From Plenodomus lindquistii (taxonomy: Eukaryota; Ascomycota; Dothideomycetes; Pleosporales; Leptosphaeriaceae): 64,000 nt of DNA. The translations under genes were made by a program, and so were the position numbers. Below the pieces are notes generated by a model. The model saw only the letters and a list, made by a program, of their open reading frames with translations, was not told the origin of the DNA and did not search any database. This document shows positions 33,205 through 45,848 of the stretch, one piece after another (position 1 is the first letter of the stretch; each line of letters opens with the position of its first letter). The stretch covers positions 2,108,001-2,172,000 of the forward strand of contig JANUWI010000003.1 in NCBI GenBank assembly GCA_025504975.1, read 5' to 3'.

Positions 33205-35001
33205 ATGGCTACCCCTTCGACCATATCAGTGGAGGACGACCTAAAGCAAGAAGTTTCTTCACCAGAGCCTCGCCAGCTTCCAGCAGAAGCCCAAAAACAA
33301 GATGTACAGCCAGAAAAGTTCGAGCCCGGCTGGCGTTTCATCGCCGTGTTCAGCAGCCTTTGCATCCTCACTTTGATGGCTGCACTCGATGCCACGTCTT
33401 TATCTGTTGCACTGCCAGTAGGTCGCAAGGCCAATTTCTTTTACAAAACCAAACGCTTACAATCTTTCAGATAATGGCCAGAGCGTTGGGTGGCTCAGCT
33501 GTCGAAGCGTTCAAGAACGGAACGTCATTCCTTCTCACCTCAACAGTCTTCCAACCCGTGATTGGCTCATTCTCGCACATTTTCGGTCGCAAGTAATTGA
33601 TTTATGCCAGCTTGGCATTCTTTCTTGCAGGCTCTATTATTGCTGCCGTGGCCAACAACTTCACAGTGATCCTTGTTGGACGCTCAATTCAGGAATTGGT
33701 GGTGGAATCATTTGCCTGACTGAGATGGTCGTCGTCGATACTGTGCCTCTTCGTGAACGAGGTAACTGGCCGATTTTTTTTTGGTATGATGTGGTCGGTT
33801 GGTACAGTTGCGGGACCGCTTCTGGGTGAGTACCCTCGTCCCTCTCACTCAATACCATACTAAGAAAACCTCAGGCGGTGGATTCGCACAATCGGTGTCG
33901 TGGCGCTGGCTGTTCTGGATCGATCTTCCATTCATTGGACTGGGTGCTGGTATGGTTACCATCTTCCTCAAACTTCATCAAAAGCACGGGGCATTCCTCA
34001 CAACGGGAAGTGGACTGGTTTGGAACGGTGCTCTTCCTGGCTTCGATAACTGGCTTTTTAATCCCGGTCACCTGGGGCGGCGTACAGTACCCTTGGGATT
34101 CCTGGCGCACACTTGTACCGCTTCTTGTTTGCGCTGTCGGTCTTCTTGCCTTCATCGTACATCAAGAGTACTTTGCGCCCAACCCTCTCATTCGTACGTT
34201 GGTATTCAAGACAAGATCAGCTGCGATCTTGTGTACATCGACTCTACTCCATGGCATCATTCTTTGGGGCATTCTCTACTATATGCCGTTCTACTTTGAG
34301 CCAGTCAAGGGTATGGGCCCGATTATCGCGGGAGTCGCCATGTTTCCATGGACTTTTACAGTTGCTCCAGCTGCAGTAGGGACGGGTATTGCCGTTGCCA
34401 TGACAGGCAAATATCTCTGGGCAAATCGGCTGGGATGGTTCCTCGCAACACTCGGCTTCGGCATTCTGATTGTACTCAAGCCCGGAACGTCGACAGTGTC
34501 CTGGATCTTCCTCAATCTCGTTGGTGGTTTTTCGACTGTGATTCTGTTCCCCGCCATGGGTCTCGCCTACAAGCGTCCGCGACCGCGAAAGATCAGGCTT
34601 ATGCCGCCAACATGTTCACTTTTTTCCGCGCCTTCGGTCACACTCTCGGTGTCGCAATCGGCGGCGTCATCTTCCAGAATCAGATGAAGAAGAAGATGCT
34701 CACCTACCCGCTCCTTGCTGCCCTCGCAGATGAATACTCGAAAGATGCTGCAGGGCTGGTACAGATCATCAAGGCGATGCCAAATGGTAACATGAAGGAT
34801 CAAACCAAGGAAAGCTACACCTATTCGCTCAAGTACATCTGGGTTGTCATGACAGTCTTTGCTGCAGTGGCGTTGTTTGCCAGTATTTTTGTGGAGGAGT
34901 ACGACATGAACGGTGCCCTGGAGGCAGAGATGGGATTCCAACACGAACAGAAGGTGGCTGATCCCGAGAAAGACACTGATCCCGAGAAAGACAAGCACTA
35001 G
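33205..35001 (+). pseudogene. MFS transporter (DHA2-type, 14-TM) with multiple lesions
   Basis: Residual protein similarity runs the whole length, from WRFIAVFSSLCILTLMAALD through GMMWSVGTVAGPLLGGGFAQ, SVSWRWLFWIDLP, VDWFGTVLFLASITGFLIPV and MGLAY to ANMFTFFRAFGHTLGVAIGG. The coding sequence is split by a TAA at 33594-33596 (after HIFGRK) and by four frameshifts: near 33691 (one G short in GRSIQGIGGG), in a run of nine T at 33774-33782, near 34001, and near 34570. Two canonical introns remain (33418-33470 and 33826-33874). Intact relatives pump drugs, toxins or metabolites out by proton antiport. Two tandem DPEKD units close the frame. Sequencing error is an alternative for the T run, but not comfortably for all five lesions. 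Confidence 0.8.
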
Positions 35002-36902
35002 TTTTGTTATTGTCCATCAGCATCTCGAACATAGCAAGAATTCCTTATGTGGCATCAGCGCGGCGTAGTAACTGTGAGTTTCTCTTGAATAGACCACGAT
35101 CTTCTTCTCTTTGTTGATAGAATGGAGCAATCAGTCTTTCCGTCTACATTCGCACCCATTCGCAGCTCTCCAATACGTCGTGCAACACCAGCCTCCAAGT
35201 CAGCGCCGACATCCCCACTTTTGACCCACTGCCATGCAGCACAGCTTCGAGGATAGACCATGTCGAATGTGCAGTCATTCTCGAATATCAAGACACGGAC
35301 GCGAATGGAATGCTCACTGAAGTTCATCAGTCGTCTTGGTGTTGCTATTTGGGTATCTGTAGGATCTAGGGTCTAGAACACCAGCCAACATAAAGGCGTA
35401 TCAGATACGACAAGGGTACGAGGTGAAACACGCCGTTGACGATGCGCAAGCTGCAAGGGTCGAAAGCATGGCGGGTGTGGGCGGATGCTATCCTTGCATC
35501 ATAGCCATGGGGATCTCGACAGCAGCAATTGCATATTGACCAATTGTCGTTGCGTCAGTAACGATATCACAGCGACCTTGGTCGCGTACACCGCATACAT
35601 CACATCGATAAGCGGAGAGATGACAATGATGTTTATGAGTGGTGGAGACTCGAGACAAAGCTAAAGGGTGACCTCAGGCATGCATGCCAAACAACGAGGG
35701 TCTGGAACATGAGCATTTCCGTTGGCAATGGTCTCACTGCGCAATGCTGATGACTTGGACCATTCGCGCGCAATCGCTCTTCTGTGAATCGTCCGAATGG
35801 CCAGCGTGTGGCCATGAAGTAGAGGACTGCCAGGATAGACCACAGGCATTAGCATCCTTGCAGCAGACAGCTCGCGCAAGAGTGCCCTGAACATATCACA
35901 TGTGCCAGTTCCTAACAATGAGAGACAATGGTGTATGTGAGGGTCAAAGCATGCTTCTGCAGACTTGGTTCGGCACCGTCGCACGACTGTCGCCGGGTTG
36001 TTGCTCCAAGCACCACTGTGCCGTTGTGTAGCTCCAGCCACACGCAGCGCAAGGAATATTGAATGCAGGCGTTAGGGTACAAGATGCCGTCGAAGTGTAG
36101 CCGGATAAAGGGGCGAGGTCACGATCGCGATCGCCACTGCCGAGTCGGCTCGCCCACATTCTCGCCGTCAGCTCTCACGAACCGTTCCGTCTCACGCATT
36201 TGGCCTACACAACCCGCGATTGCACTGGACCGTCGATTTTGGTGTTGCATACATCATCAAATCGCTGGTTTCTAATGCGGTGCAGCTGCACACACTACGA
36301 CATCGCTGGGGAATTAGTGTAGGTTCCTCGCCAATCAGCGTCGCTGCGACAACTCCACTCTCGAGCTCTAATTACCCACACACGAACGGCGCAGCCCTTG
36401 TCCGGTGCGCCCCTTGTGTGGACGCGGTCGTTTCTCTGACACCAGACCCTCCTCGCCAGCGACACATTATCCAGGCGGTCGTCACCTGTCCCGCGTGCTT
36501 GCCCAAGTCACTCCCTCACCTCAGTCATTCGTTTCAGAATCCCCCGTCCAGCAACACATTGCGCCTAATACACGCTCTACCACGCACTCCACCACCAAGA
36601 CGATCCGCCAAGCCACCACGCTTTCGGACTGCGCTTCACCCGCGAATATCAACACTCGGAGGAAGGCGCTGCCCTGATTCACGTCTAGCCACGCCTGCAG
36701 TGCCTCGTTCGTGACAGAAGTGGCCAGCGCGTCGTTTGAATTGTCCGGCGTGCGTAGCGATCGCAACTTCCCCCAAGCAAACACACCTGCCCCCCGCCGA
36801 TCCCCATGCCTAAGGCGGCCACCTCGTAACCACCGCCACTCGCTCTCTCTCACCATCACCCACCGTATTCTTCCCCGCTGAGCCCGCTGCCCGGCCGTCG
36901 CC
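35002..36902. other. Intergenic, upstream of RAX2
   Basis: 1.9 kb without a supported gene. The last 500 bp are CT/CA-rich, consistent with a long leader and promoter for RAX2. Confidence 0.5.
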
Positions 36903-39900
36903 ATGAGGGAGTCGTTCGCTGCCCTCCTGCGCACGGGGGCCGGCAAGCTCGCGCTCTCGCTGCTCATCGCGTCACAGACCTCCGCATACACATTCCGGCC
37001 TGTCCCGTCACCGAACCTGGAACTGGGAGAACTAGGACGGATAGCATTCACAGGCGACTTTGACTCTATATCGCTATATCAGTACGAAGGACAATCGCAG
37101 CAGTACCCCGGTCGCAATGGCGCTCTCCTATCGCGGTATCCCAATGGCGTGTTCGCAACAATCAATGTTACCGATGCAGACATCCAGGCCATGTGTTCCC
37201 TACGAATCAACGGCGCCGAGCGCGTTGTTTTCGCAGGCAACTTCACCAGCGTCGGCGAGATGCAGACCCCCGGAGGCATTGCGCTGCTGGACCCAACAAA
37301 CGGCACAGTTCAGGCACTAGCTGGGCTTGAGGGAACCGCCAGCACCGTCTACTGCGACACAGAAGGCGAGCAGATCTACGTTGGAGGACAATTCAATGGT
37401 CTGAATTCAAGCAATGCCATTCTTTGGAAGGATGACTGGCAGGACCTGTCCTTCAACGGCTTCAACGGGCCCATCAGCTCTATCGTCCGTGCGCCCAATG
37501 GCAACATCGTTTTTGCCGGAGAGTTTAATGGGCTAGGAAACGTCAATACCACAGTCTCCGCTGAGAACAGCACACAGGTCATTCCAATCAGCACCGCCAA
37601 CCTCTCCGCTCAGACCAGTTCTGGTCTCCAAGGACTCTCGGACCCCAAAGCTATTACCTGTAAAAGCGACTTCAGCGCCTCGGGTCCAGGTCAGACATGG
37701 CTGCTTGCCAACACGGCACCGGGCTTCTGGAAGGCTGACTTTGGCTTCGGCTTTGAACCGACTCGTCTGAGACTGTGGAACACAGACTTTGAGGGTCGTG
37801 GCACCAAAACTTTCCGCTTCACGGCCCTTCCAGACGGCGGCATCTTGAACATGACGTACGTCGACCCGTCGACCGGACGCAAGTCCTTTTGCGACGCCAG
37901 GTGCCCTCTTCCACAGGGGAACACAAGCGCACAGGACTTCACCTTTGTCAACGTCGTGGGCATGAACGCCTTCAGGTTAGACATTTCGGACTGGTACGGT
38001 CAGGGTGCTGGCCTCAACGGCATACAGCTTCTCCAGGACGCAATGTTCTCGTATGCTATCAATGACTTCAACGAGCCCCAAGAGTGTGGCGCCTCCCCTT
38101 CTAGGTCTGAAGCAACCTCCACTGGCCCGTGGCGAATAACTCCATCGCACGATAGTAGCTCGCAGTACCTCACCGCTGTCTTGCAAGGATCACCGATTGA
38201 TACTGACGCAGCCACCGTGACGTTCTTTCCAAACATCAAGCAGTCAGGTAACTACTCTGTCACGATATACACGCCTGGCTGCCAGGGTGACGGTACTTGC
38301 GGCTCTCGTGGGCGAGTCAACGTCTCGACAACAATGGGCGATGACTTCTCAGAGTTCTGGCAGACCAACAACTTCGACAAGTACGACGAAATCTTCAACG
38401 GCTACATTGACGCCACCAGCAGTACTCGCCCCTCCGTCGTTTTACGGCCTGCATCTGGTCAGGGTCCCTCGCCATTGACAATCGTCGCACAGAGAGTCCG
38501 ATTCAATCTGCTGAAAGCCACGTCTGGTAATCTCAACGGCATTTTCGAGTACAAACCTGGTCAGAAGCTTGATTCATCTACGGACTTCTCTGAATCTGTC
38601 ATCAACGCTGCCGGAGCTAGCTTGACTCCTCGCGAGAAGGCTCCAGTCATTACCCTCGCTGTCGAGGGTCAAAACCTGTACGTAGGTGGTAACTTCTCAT
38701 CCGACGATGGCCGCAACAACATCTTCCGCATCCAGCAGGGCAATAGCGAGCCAACTGCTCTCGCTGGACAGGGACTCAACAGCCAGGTCATGACTCTGTT
38801 CCACAACGACAGCACCATCTACGTTGGTGGCAACTTCACGAACACCGGCGACAACAGCGCCCAAGGCCTCAACGGTGTAGCCGCTTACACTAACAATGCA
38901 TGGAGGCCACTCGGTGCTGGTGTTGATGGTGTAGTTCTTTACCTTGTGCCTTTCTCGCTCAATGTCACGACCGATACTCCAGAAGAAGTCCTGGCTGTTA
39001 GCGGTTTTTTCAGCCGCGTCAATGCGTTCGGCAACAACCCTGCCACTGCCGTTAATGACTTCGCAGTCTGGGTCCCGTCGCGCGGCAACTGGCTCCACAA
39101 TCTGGAGTTCTTCTCTCTTGCCATGTCGGGAAGACTGATGACTTTCGCGGATGTTCCTGGAAGTGACCGATGGTTTGGAGGTTCAGTCTCCTCCGGGGCT
39201 CTTCTTGCCAGTGGTACCGCAGAGCTAGACAGCAAAGACAGCCTTGCATTGCGTCCACTCCCTATTGATATCCAGGCCCAGCAAGAGCGAACATCTCTGC
39301 GCAAGCGTGCTATCACCGCAGGCCAGAACATGAACACTACTGGAGTACGCACAGGTACCTTCTATAAGGAGAACAACATGAACAAGACCATTCTCGCTGG
39401 CCACTTTGCGACGACTGGTGCCGATGGTCAAAACATCACCAATGTGCTCATTATCGATGGAAACGACTCGAACAAAGTCACTGGCTTCGGAAACCAACTG
39501 GATGCCAACTCGACTTTCGCGGCTGTTGCAGTACAGAATGGTGTTCTCTTTGCCGGTGGCATGGCCACTGGCCGCATCAACAACAACCGCGTTGCTGGCG
39601 TCGTCGCCTATGATCTTCAAGGCAACAGATTTGCAGATAATCAGCCGCCGCCGCTACAGGGTGTCAACGTCACTGTTAACGCTATTGCACCGCGACCAAA
39701 GTCTAACGATGTTTACGTTGCTGGCCAGTTCCAGTCGGCTGGAGCCCTGACTTGCGCCGCGGTCTGCGTCTGGAACACGGAGCGTAGCCAGTGGACTGCC
39801 CCTTCAAATGATCTTGGGGGTCAAGTGGCATCGCTTACGTGGATTGCCGACACCAAGTTGCTCATCGCTGGCAATCTGACTTCCAATGACAACCGGACTA

Positions 39901-40644
39901 CCATCATGTCGTACGACTCCAGCAACAGCCAATTCGACATGATTTCTGGTGCTGATAAGCTCCCTGGTCCAGTTACCGCTCTGACCATTGCTACTAACAC
40001 CGGAGATGAGCTTTGGGCCGCGGGTCAGAGTGCTGATGGCGCTGCTTACCTGCAACGATTTGATGGCCAGAAGTGGACTGCTGTCAACAACGCCATGTTT
40101 GGTGCCAATACAGACATTCGCGGGATCCAGGTCCTCAGTCTCTCGGAGGACCACGGTCGCTCTGACATTATCGATGCCGGACAAGATCTTTTACTCATGG
40201 GCTCAATCAACATCACCGACGGCAACTTCGGTACTGCATCCGCCGCACTCTTCAACGGCACAACGCTCACCGCCTTCCTCCTCGCCACGAAAGGTCAAGA
40301 TGGCCAGACGGAGCCGGGCAGTCTATCCTCAGTCTTTGTGGAGAACCCCAACTACTTTTTCATGCAATCTAGTAAGCTCCTCTACCTCTTGCCCCTTCTC
40401 TAGCTAACATGTCCCAGAAAAACACCTCGCACTCTGGGCGATTGTACTTATCGGCCTGGCCATCGCCTTGGCCTTTACCTTCCTTCTTGTTGTCGCTGGC
40501 ATAGTCCTCGAATACTTCCGCAAACGAGCACAGGGCTACTCACCTGCCCCGCAATCTTACAATGACCGGTTAGGCAACGTAGGCCGTCTGCCGCCCGAGC
40601 AATTGTTTGGGACGCTGTCGGGTCCAAAGGCGCCGGCGATCTAG
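36903..40644 (+). CDS. RAX2: Rax2-like cortical cell-polarity protein
   Basis: Exons 36903-40371 and 40418-40644 (GTAAGC...CAG, 46 bp, phase 1) give 1231 aa. An N-terminal signal peptide (ALSLLIASQTSAYT) is followed by a large extracellular region with many N-x-S/T sites and repeated kelch-like strands of the form VVFAGNFTSVG, IYVGGQFNGLN, LYVGGNFSSDDG, IYVGGNFTNTG and VYVAGQFQSAG. Near the C-terminus LALWAIVLIGLAIALAFTFL is the single membrane helix, then a short cytosolic tail (RLPPEQLFGTLSG). That layout is diagnostic for Rax2, a type I membrane landmark of bud and hyphal tip polarity in fungi. The last intron lies just before the membrane helix. Confidence 0.92.
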
Positions 40645-41620
40645 AGGCTGCACCCGAGGATGAGAAAAATTACCTGAAGGGGAGAAAGATAAAGGAGATG
40701 ATGGAGAGGAGCTTTGGGATGGCAAGCACAATGGTGAATTCTGTGCCCATCGAGGCTATTGACGCGGAAAGGGAGAAGGCGGAGCAGGGGAAGGGATATG
40801 TCGGCAAGGGCAAGGGCAAACTGATCGTTGGAGAAGCCAAGCCCACATGGGGTCTCGGTACTGGAACGGATTTTCCCGCTATGTGGACAGGCGCCGACTC
40901 CAGCAGCACATGCAAGCCTCGTTCCCGCGATGTCAGCGGCTCGGACATGTTTCCTGGCGCTGACTGATTATACCCGGACCACGCTTTCCCTCGCGCTCCA
41001 TTGCCCTCAAGAAGCCGTCGGCCTGGCTGTGAGACTTTGTGTATATGAAGGCTGCCCATTCTGGATCTGGACACGAAGATGGTGTCTACCACTACTTTTG
41101 GCAACATGGCCAATATGATTTCCTTTTTGTCACCAGTGTGTGTTTGATACCACGCGGCTAGCGCGTGAGCGGCCCAAACAAGACTTTTCTTTAAGTGTTT
41201 TATTGTTGCATTCGTCTTGAGTATGTTTGAGCGTGCGTGCGTGTGTTGTCGTAGCGGTTCTCTGATGCGATATGTAATGTCTACTCGTGAAGGAGTTGTG
41301 GAGAGGATGCGTGCTAGTCTTGCTGAGTGGAAGGAAGGAGGGGTGTCAATAGGTAGATGGATGGACACAATTGAAATCATGCTCAAGTGGTTAAGCGTAC
41401 ACTTCAACACGAAGTCTCCATTTCTCTCCGGAAACCTTCTGACTGTCAACACCATGTCGTTTACTTGTCCTTGAATAGCAGCCGAGCTTGATTGAGTTCA
41501 TGGTTATATTCGGGTCTATACCATATCACATGTGCAGCACCTGCTCCAGCACACCTTATCCCACATTCCTCCACTTCATCCACAAAGCCCACCACACCCC
41601 AGATGCACAAATCCTTCCCC
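40645..41620. other. 3' region of RAX2 and convergent intergenic space
   Basis: RAX2 and CAP2 are convergent here. A Lys/Glu/Gly-rich open frame, offset from the RAX2 frame, runs through the RAX2 stop to 40967 (contains GKGYVGKGKGKLIVGEAKP) but has no family match and no clear start of its own. It is not annotated as a gene. Confidence 0.4.
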
Positions 41621-42614
41621 TTACCTCCCCATACTACTAATCATCTCCCTCTGCGTGGCCCTCTCCTTCTTCACCCCACTCAGTCCCTGCACACTCCTCA
41701 AATCGCCCACCACATCCTTTGCCTTTCCAAAATACACCTCCTGCAGCAAATTCCTCATCTTGAGCTCCATATCCTCTACCATTTTGCCAATGTTAGCAAC
41801 ATGGCTAGTGTCGTCTTCAACGGCGAGGTCGGCCTCGACTTGGCGCACCATGTTGCCGCTGAGATCGAGGGAGGAGATGGCGGGGGAGGAGGTGCCGAGG
41901 GAGAGGATGACGGTGGAGGTGAGTTTGTAGTGTGCGGTGCGGGTGCGGTCTTGGGCGTCGAAGACGTGGATGGAGTCCCAGGAGCCGGAGGAGGTGGGGG
42001 AGGTGGATACGGCTGTTGTTGGGGGTTGTGTGTGAGTGGGGAGATGAGATGGGATATGGTGAGATGATGGCGTACCTTTTTTGAGCAACACGCAGCCCGC
42101 GAAACCGTCGTCCATGTCCCAGAGGTATACACTGGATATACCGCCTTCAAAGTACCTTTTTGCACGCACGCCATTAGCTTTCCTGTTGTTGGGCCCCTAA
42201 GCCAACCCCGATGAAGAGACACTCACAGCTCCCGATACACGTCGAATGCCTCATTAGCCTTGACCTCCATCTTCCTAACGCGCTCGCTAGGCGTCACGCC
42301 CTCGTCAATAGGCGGCTCAAACTCATTGCTCCACGGACTGCGCCAGCTATCGCCATCGCGGTTGTAGTCGCAACACAAGAAGTCGCGTTTTGTCTTTGAG
42401 CACTTCTTCACTGTGAGCGGGATGTCGACGGATTCGAGCAGGTCTTCTTCGAGCGAGGGGTTGAGCGAGATGATTGTGCTGACGTTGCGCTGGACGTCGG
42501 AGGGGTTCAGGCGGCGGAGCAGGTCCCTATGCAATCTGTGTGTCAATGCTGCGTCATGTGGTGTATGGGGGGGAATTGGATTGCGTACAAGGCGCTGTCG
42601 ATGGGGTCGGCCAT
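41621..42614 (-). CDS. CAP2: F-actin capping protein beta subunit
   Basis: Four exons 42614-42589, 42535-42227, 42155-42076 and 42012-41621 give 268 aa. The N-terminus is MADPIDSALLHRDLLRRLNP; the signature block is FLCCDYNRDGDSWRSPWSNE, then YFEGGISSVYLWDMDDGFAG, GSWDSIHVFDAQ, TAHYKLTSTVIL and the C-terminal NIGKMVEDMELKMRNLLQEV followed by YFGKAKDVV. These match CapZ beta/Cap2 end to end and the length is normal. With the alpha subunit it caps actin barbed ends at cortical patches. The first exon codes only eight and two-thirds codons, so automated prediction may miss it. Confidence 0.95.
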
Positions 42615-43613
42615 TTTGCAGTACAGACGTCGGTAGGCTTGGGGCGTGCTGCTGTTGCGGTGGGCTTGGGGCTGCACGTCTTGTTGTTTGGCTCCTAATT
42701 GGCCCGACCCCTCCATCTCCAACGGCTCGAGCTCGGGGGTGGGGCCGAGGATGCGCGAGTCATGCCAGTCGCCCATTTTTGGTATCACAACCTCACTTCT
42801 TACGTCGATTGACGATCTGGTGAGATGAGGTCGAAGCAGCAATGACGAGGTGAGATTCTTCAAGCGGTCGAGCATGGGTGTCGCGTTTGCTGTTTTGGCA
42901 CTCACGTTGGCTGTTCTTGCCATTCATAGCTCTTGGGTGAATCACACAAGAGATGCACGCTTCTGGGCCTAGAATTGGAGGTAGAGTATGCGAAAGACGT
43001 AAATTCGCGAATCTGAATTCATGAGACGGGGGCTCGGTGCATGTGGTAGGCACGGTAGCTTGATCTTGCTGATTGTACCACCCACCTGGCCGTTACTACT
43101 CCTGCACTCTGTCACGCATACATCATTTGACTGCAACTCCACATACGAGCTACATCTTGCCTAATCTCTCATTGACCTCATCTATCATTCATGTCTGGAC
43201 AATTCGAGAGTCTTCCCACTCATGTTGCCATGGAACCGTGCTCCTTCCCGATCGGTCTGCTGGCTGGACTGAAGATGAACCTTCACCTGGGCCTGTGGAT
43301 GCCGCCCTCCTGGTATGCTAGCCGCATGTAGAACATTACTTGCGGCATTTATTAGGACCCTGCGTATTGTGACGGTGAGGCTGGTTGATACAGCATCTAT
43401 GCACATCGAACACATTCTGCATTCACCTTCACTTCTTCTATCGGTATGCGCTTGTTCACCGCGCTCACCACAGCAACAGCATAAAGCCAGCATCTTCCCA
43501 CAATCCATCTCTTCTCTTCTTCATCCGCATTCTTCTGCCCCACACAACCGCAGCGGCTTCTCATCCTTCACACTTCTTCACTCTTCGCACACCCTTAGCT
43601 CAAATCCGCCACC
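42615..43613. promoter_or_regulatory. Divergent intergenic region CAP2/small basic protein
   Basis: 1 kb between divergent start codons. The last 150 bp before 43614 are strongly CT-rich, as in highly expressed fungal genes. No discrete element identified. Confidence 0.45.
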
Positions 43614-44187
43614 ATGTCCGACACTGGAAAGGTCACCACCCCTACCCCCGGCGCTGCCCCTCAGTTCAGCGAGCGAGAGCTCCAGCTCCTCGGCTGGGCG
43701 ATGCAGTCACTCAAGTCCGGACCCCCTGAGGTACAATCTCTCGCATCATCTCCCCTACCAAAGACCATCACTGACATGCACAGATCGACTACGAGAAGCT
43801 CGCGAGCTTCGCTGGCATGGGTAACCCGCGCTCTGCTGGCAACGCATGGGCCAAGATCAAGAACAAGCTCATGACTCCCGCCGATGGCAGTGTCCCCCCG
43901 ACGCCCAAGAAGGCCGGTGGCCGCAAGAAGGTGGTCAAGGAGGACGGCGAGGAAGATGGTGAGGGTACGCCCAAGAAGGTTGCGACTCCGCGCAAGCGCG
44001 CTGCGAAGAAGCAGGACGTTGACGGCGATGCTTCTCCCAAGAAGAAGAGCCGAGCTAAGTGTGAGTATATGTTCACCTCCCTCTACATTCACATACTGAC
44101 TCTACGCCAGCCGCCGCAAAGGTCGAATCTGAGGAGGACGAGCCCGTCAAGGCTGAACCTGAGGAGGCTGAAGTCGATGAGGTCTAG
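43614..44187 (+). CDS. Small basic nuclear-type hypothetical protein
   Basis: Exons 43614-43730, 43784-44060 and 44111-44187 give 156 aa; the start has an ACCATG context. Residues 15-65 look like one folded helical domain (SERELQLLGWAMQSLKSGPP, then YEKLASFAGMGNPRSAGNAW with AKIKNKLM) of a type common in filamentous ascomycetes. The remainder is a Lys/Pro/Ala-rich tail (GGRKKVVKED, TPRKRAAKK, SPKKKSRAK) ending in an acidic cluster. The tail resembles linker-histone or HMG-type chromatin proteins, but the folded part is not a winged helix or HMG box that I can recognise. Chromatin association is an inference. Confidence 0.75.
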
Positions 44188-45848
44188 ATCTCGTCGCTCT
44201 GCATCGCCTCGCAATGCTTGACCGATCATACCTCTCGCGCACAAGGTGTTTGTTTGGCGTTCTTAGGATAGTCAGTCGGGTCGGGCGTCACAGATGGATT
44301 TTCATTCTTTCAATGCAAAAGGCACATGGCCTTTCGGCTCGTCTCGATACCCAGGTACTTGTCACAGGACGCTCATGGTCTCTTATTCATGGCGGTGGTG
44401 GAACCGAATCTGGTTACGTTTGCGTCTCAGCGACGCATTGTTGACTTGCTCATCAAAAAGCCGTCGCATACGCAACCCATGATCAGAATACAAATATGAT
44501 ATTCTTCAAAAAGGTTTCCTTGCCTTTGCCGTGACATGCTTCCACATTCAACACTGATTCTCATTCCCCAAGTGATCATACCTATTTCCGCAGTCAGTCA
44601 GTGCAATATGATGTCCCAATCACTCATGCCATACAATTATGATACAAATCCAACACGCAGACTATGCGCCTCATCAGCCATCTACCTTCCACTGTGCAGT
44701 CTACCTAGGCCTCACGTCCATACACGTCGCAGATCTGCTGCGCTGCGCTACCTTAATTACCCACCGCACATCGAGCCTACTATGTCTTCCTTCAGCGACG
44801 ATAGCGAATCAGACGACACGATGCTCACGCGAATGGTGTCCCATCTTTCCCAACAAGGACATGAAGTCGACCTTGCTTGAAGATGGTAGTCAACGAAGCA
44901 CAATGAATCGTACCAGCAATCCTGACCCATCGGTCCGTGGGAAAAAAATCTCAAAGCTTCGCAAAATGGGCTTAGCTGCCCGCTATGCACCCGTGTATGA
45001 CATGAAGGTAACATGGCAAATATGATTAGTGTATTGTCCGATCTACATCGCCATGGCGTTACGCTGAGAGATGCTCGTCTGCCTTGGGATATCTTCCACT
45101 TTCTTCATAGTCTTTACTTTCTAACGGCGTATCTTGTAAGAATAGTGGCGTGTGCGGATCGAGATTGACCGCGCTCCCTTGAACTTCCTTACCCAGGCGT
45201 TCTGCTGCATATTGTCAAGAACGCGCATTGCATTACCTTCCTGCCTTCTCTTGTACGCGTATTCAAACACTGCAGTGCACTGCTTCTAGCCTAGAGCCTC
45301 TCATGAATGCAACGGGATGGAGATAATGAAGCACACGCATCTCAGACTAGTGTTTTTGTTCTGCAGCGCTCGCACGACGCGTTTGTGCGGTGGATGAAGA
45401 GGGGAAAGGGTATCAAGGGCTGGATATGGAAGCGAACTCGCCACCTGGGAGAATTCGAGAGCGCACGTGGTGATGGAGATGGGTGGGAAGATCAAGGGAC
45501 TAGATGAGATGCTGGGTATTGGATTGTTGGTGGAGGGTGAAATATGATGAGTATCTTTGGGTATGGGCGAGAGGTTGGGCAAGCGTAGGGTATGATTGTA
45601 CGTCTAGGAAATGGGCTGTTGAAGGGGCTAGCCAGCTCTATCAAGTCTGTCCCACGCGATAGCTTATACCACATGACGTAGTTCTCAAGTCGAATTTAGT
45701 ATACATGTATCAGCTATTGGAAGTATACATTGTTTGAACGCACACATCCCGATCAGCCGCATCGCTTATCCGTATAACGTGTGCTACATTCGCCGAGTGA
45801 ACCTAAGAACATCGCAAAATCTCCTCTTATGCTCGTGAGATCGCCCTA
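44188..45848. other. Intergenic, no gene seen
   Basis: 1.66 kb with only short frames. No repeat or RNA gene recognised. Confidence 0.45.

Noticed and set aside
33594..33614. GTAATT...CAG over the MFS stop as an intron
   Set aside because: It would be only about 20 bp, far below usable intron length, and would not repair the four other lesions.
35055..35327. 90-codon minus-strand frame downstream of the MFS pseudogene
   Set aside because: No family, and no initiator or splice context.
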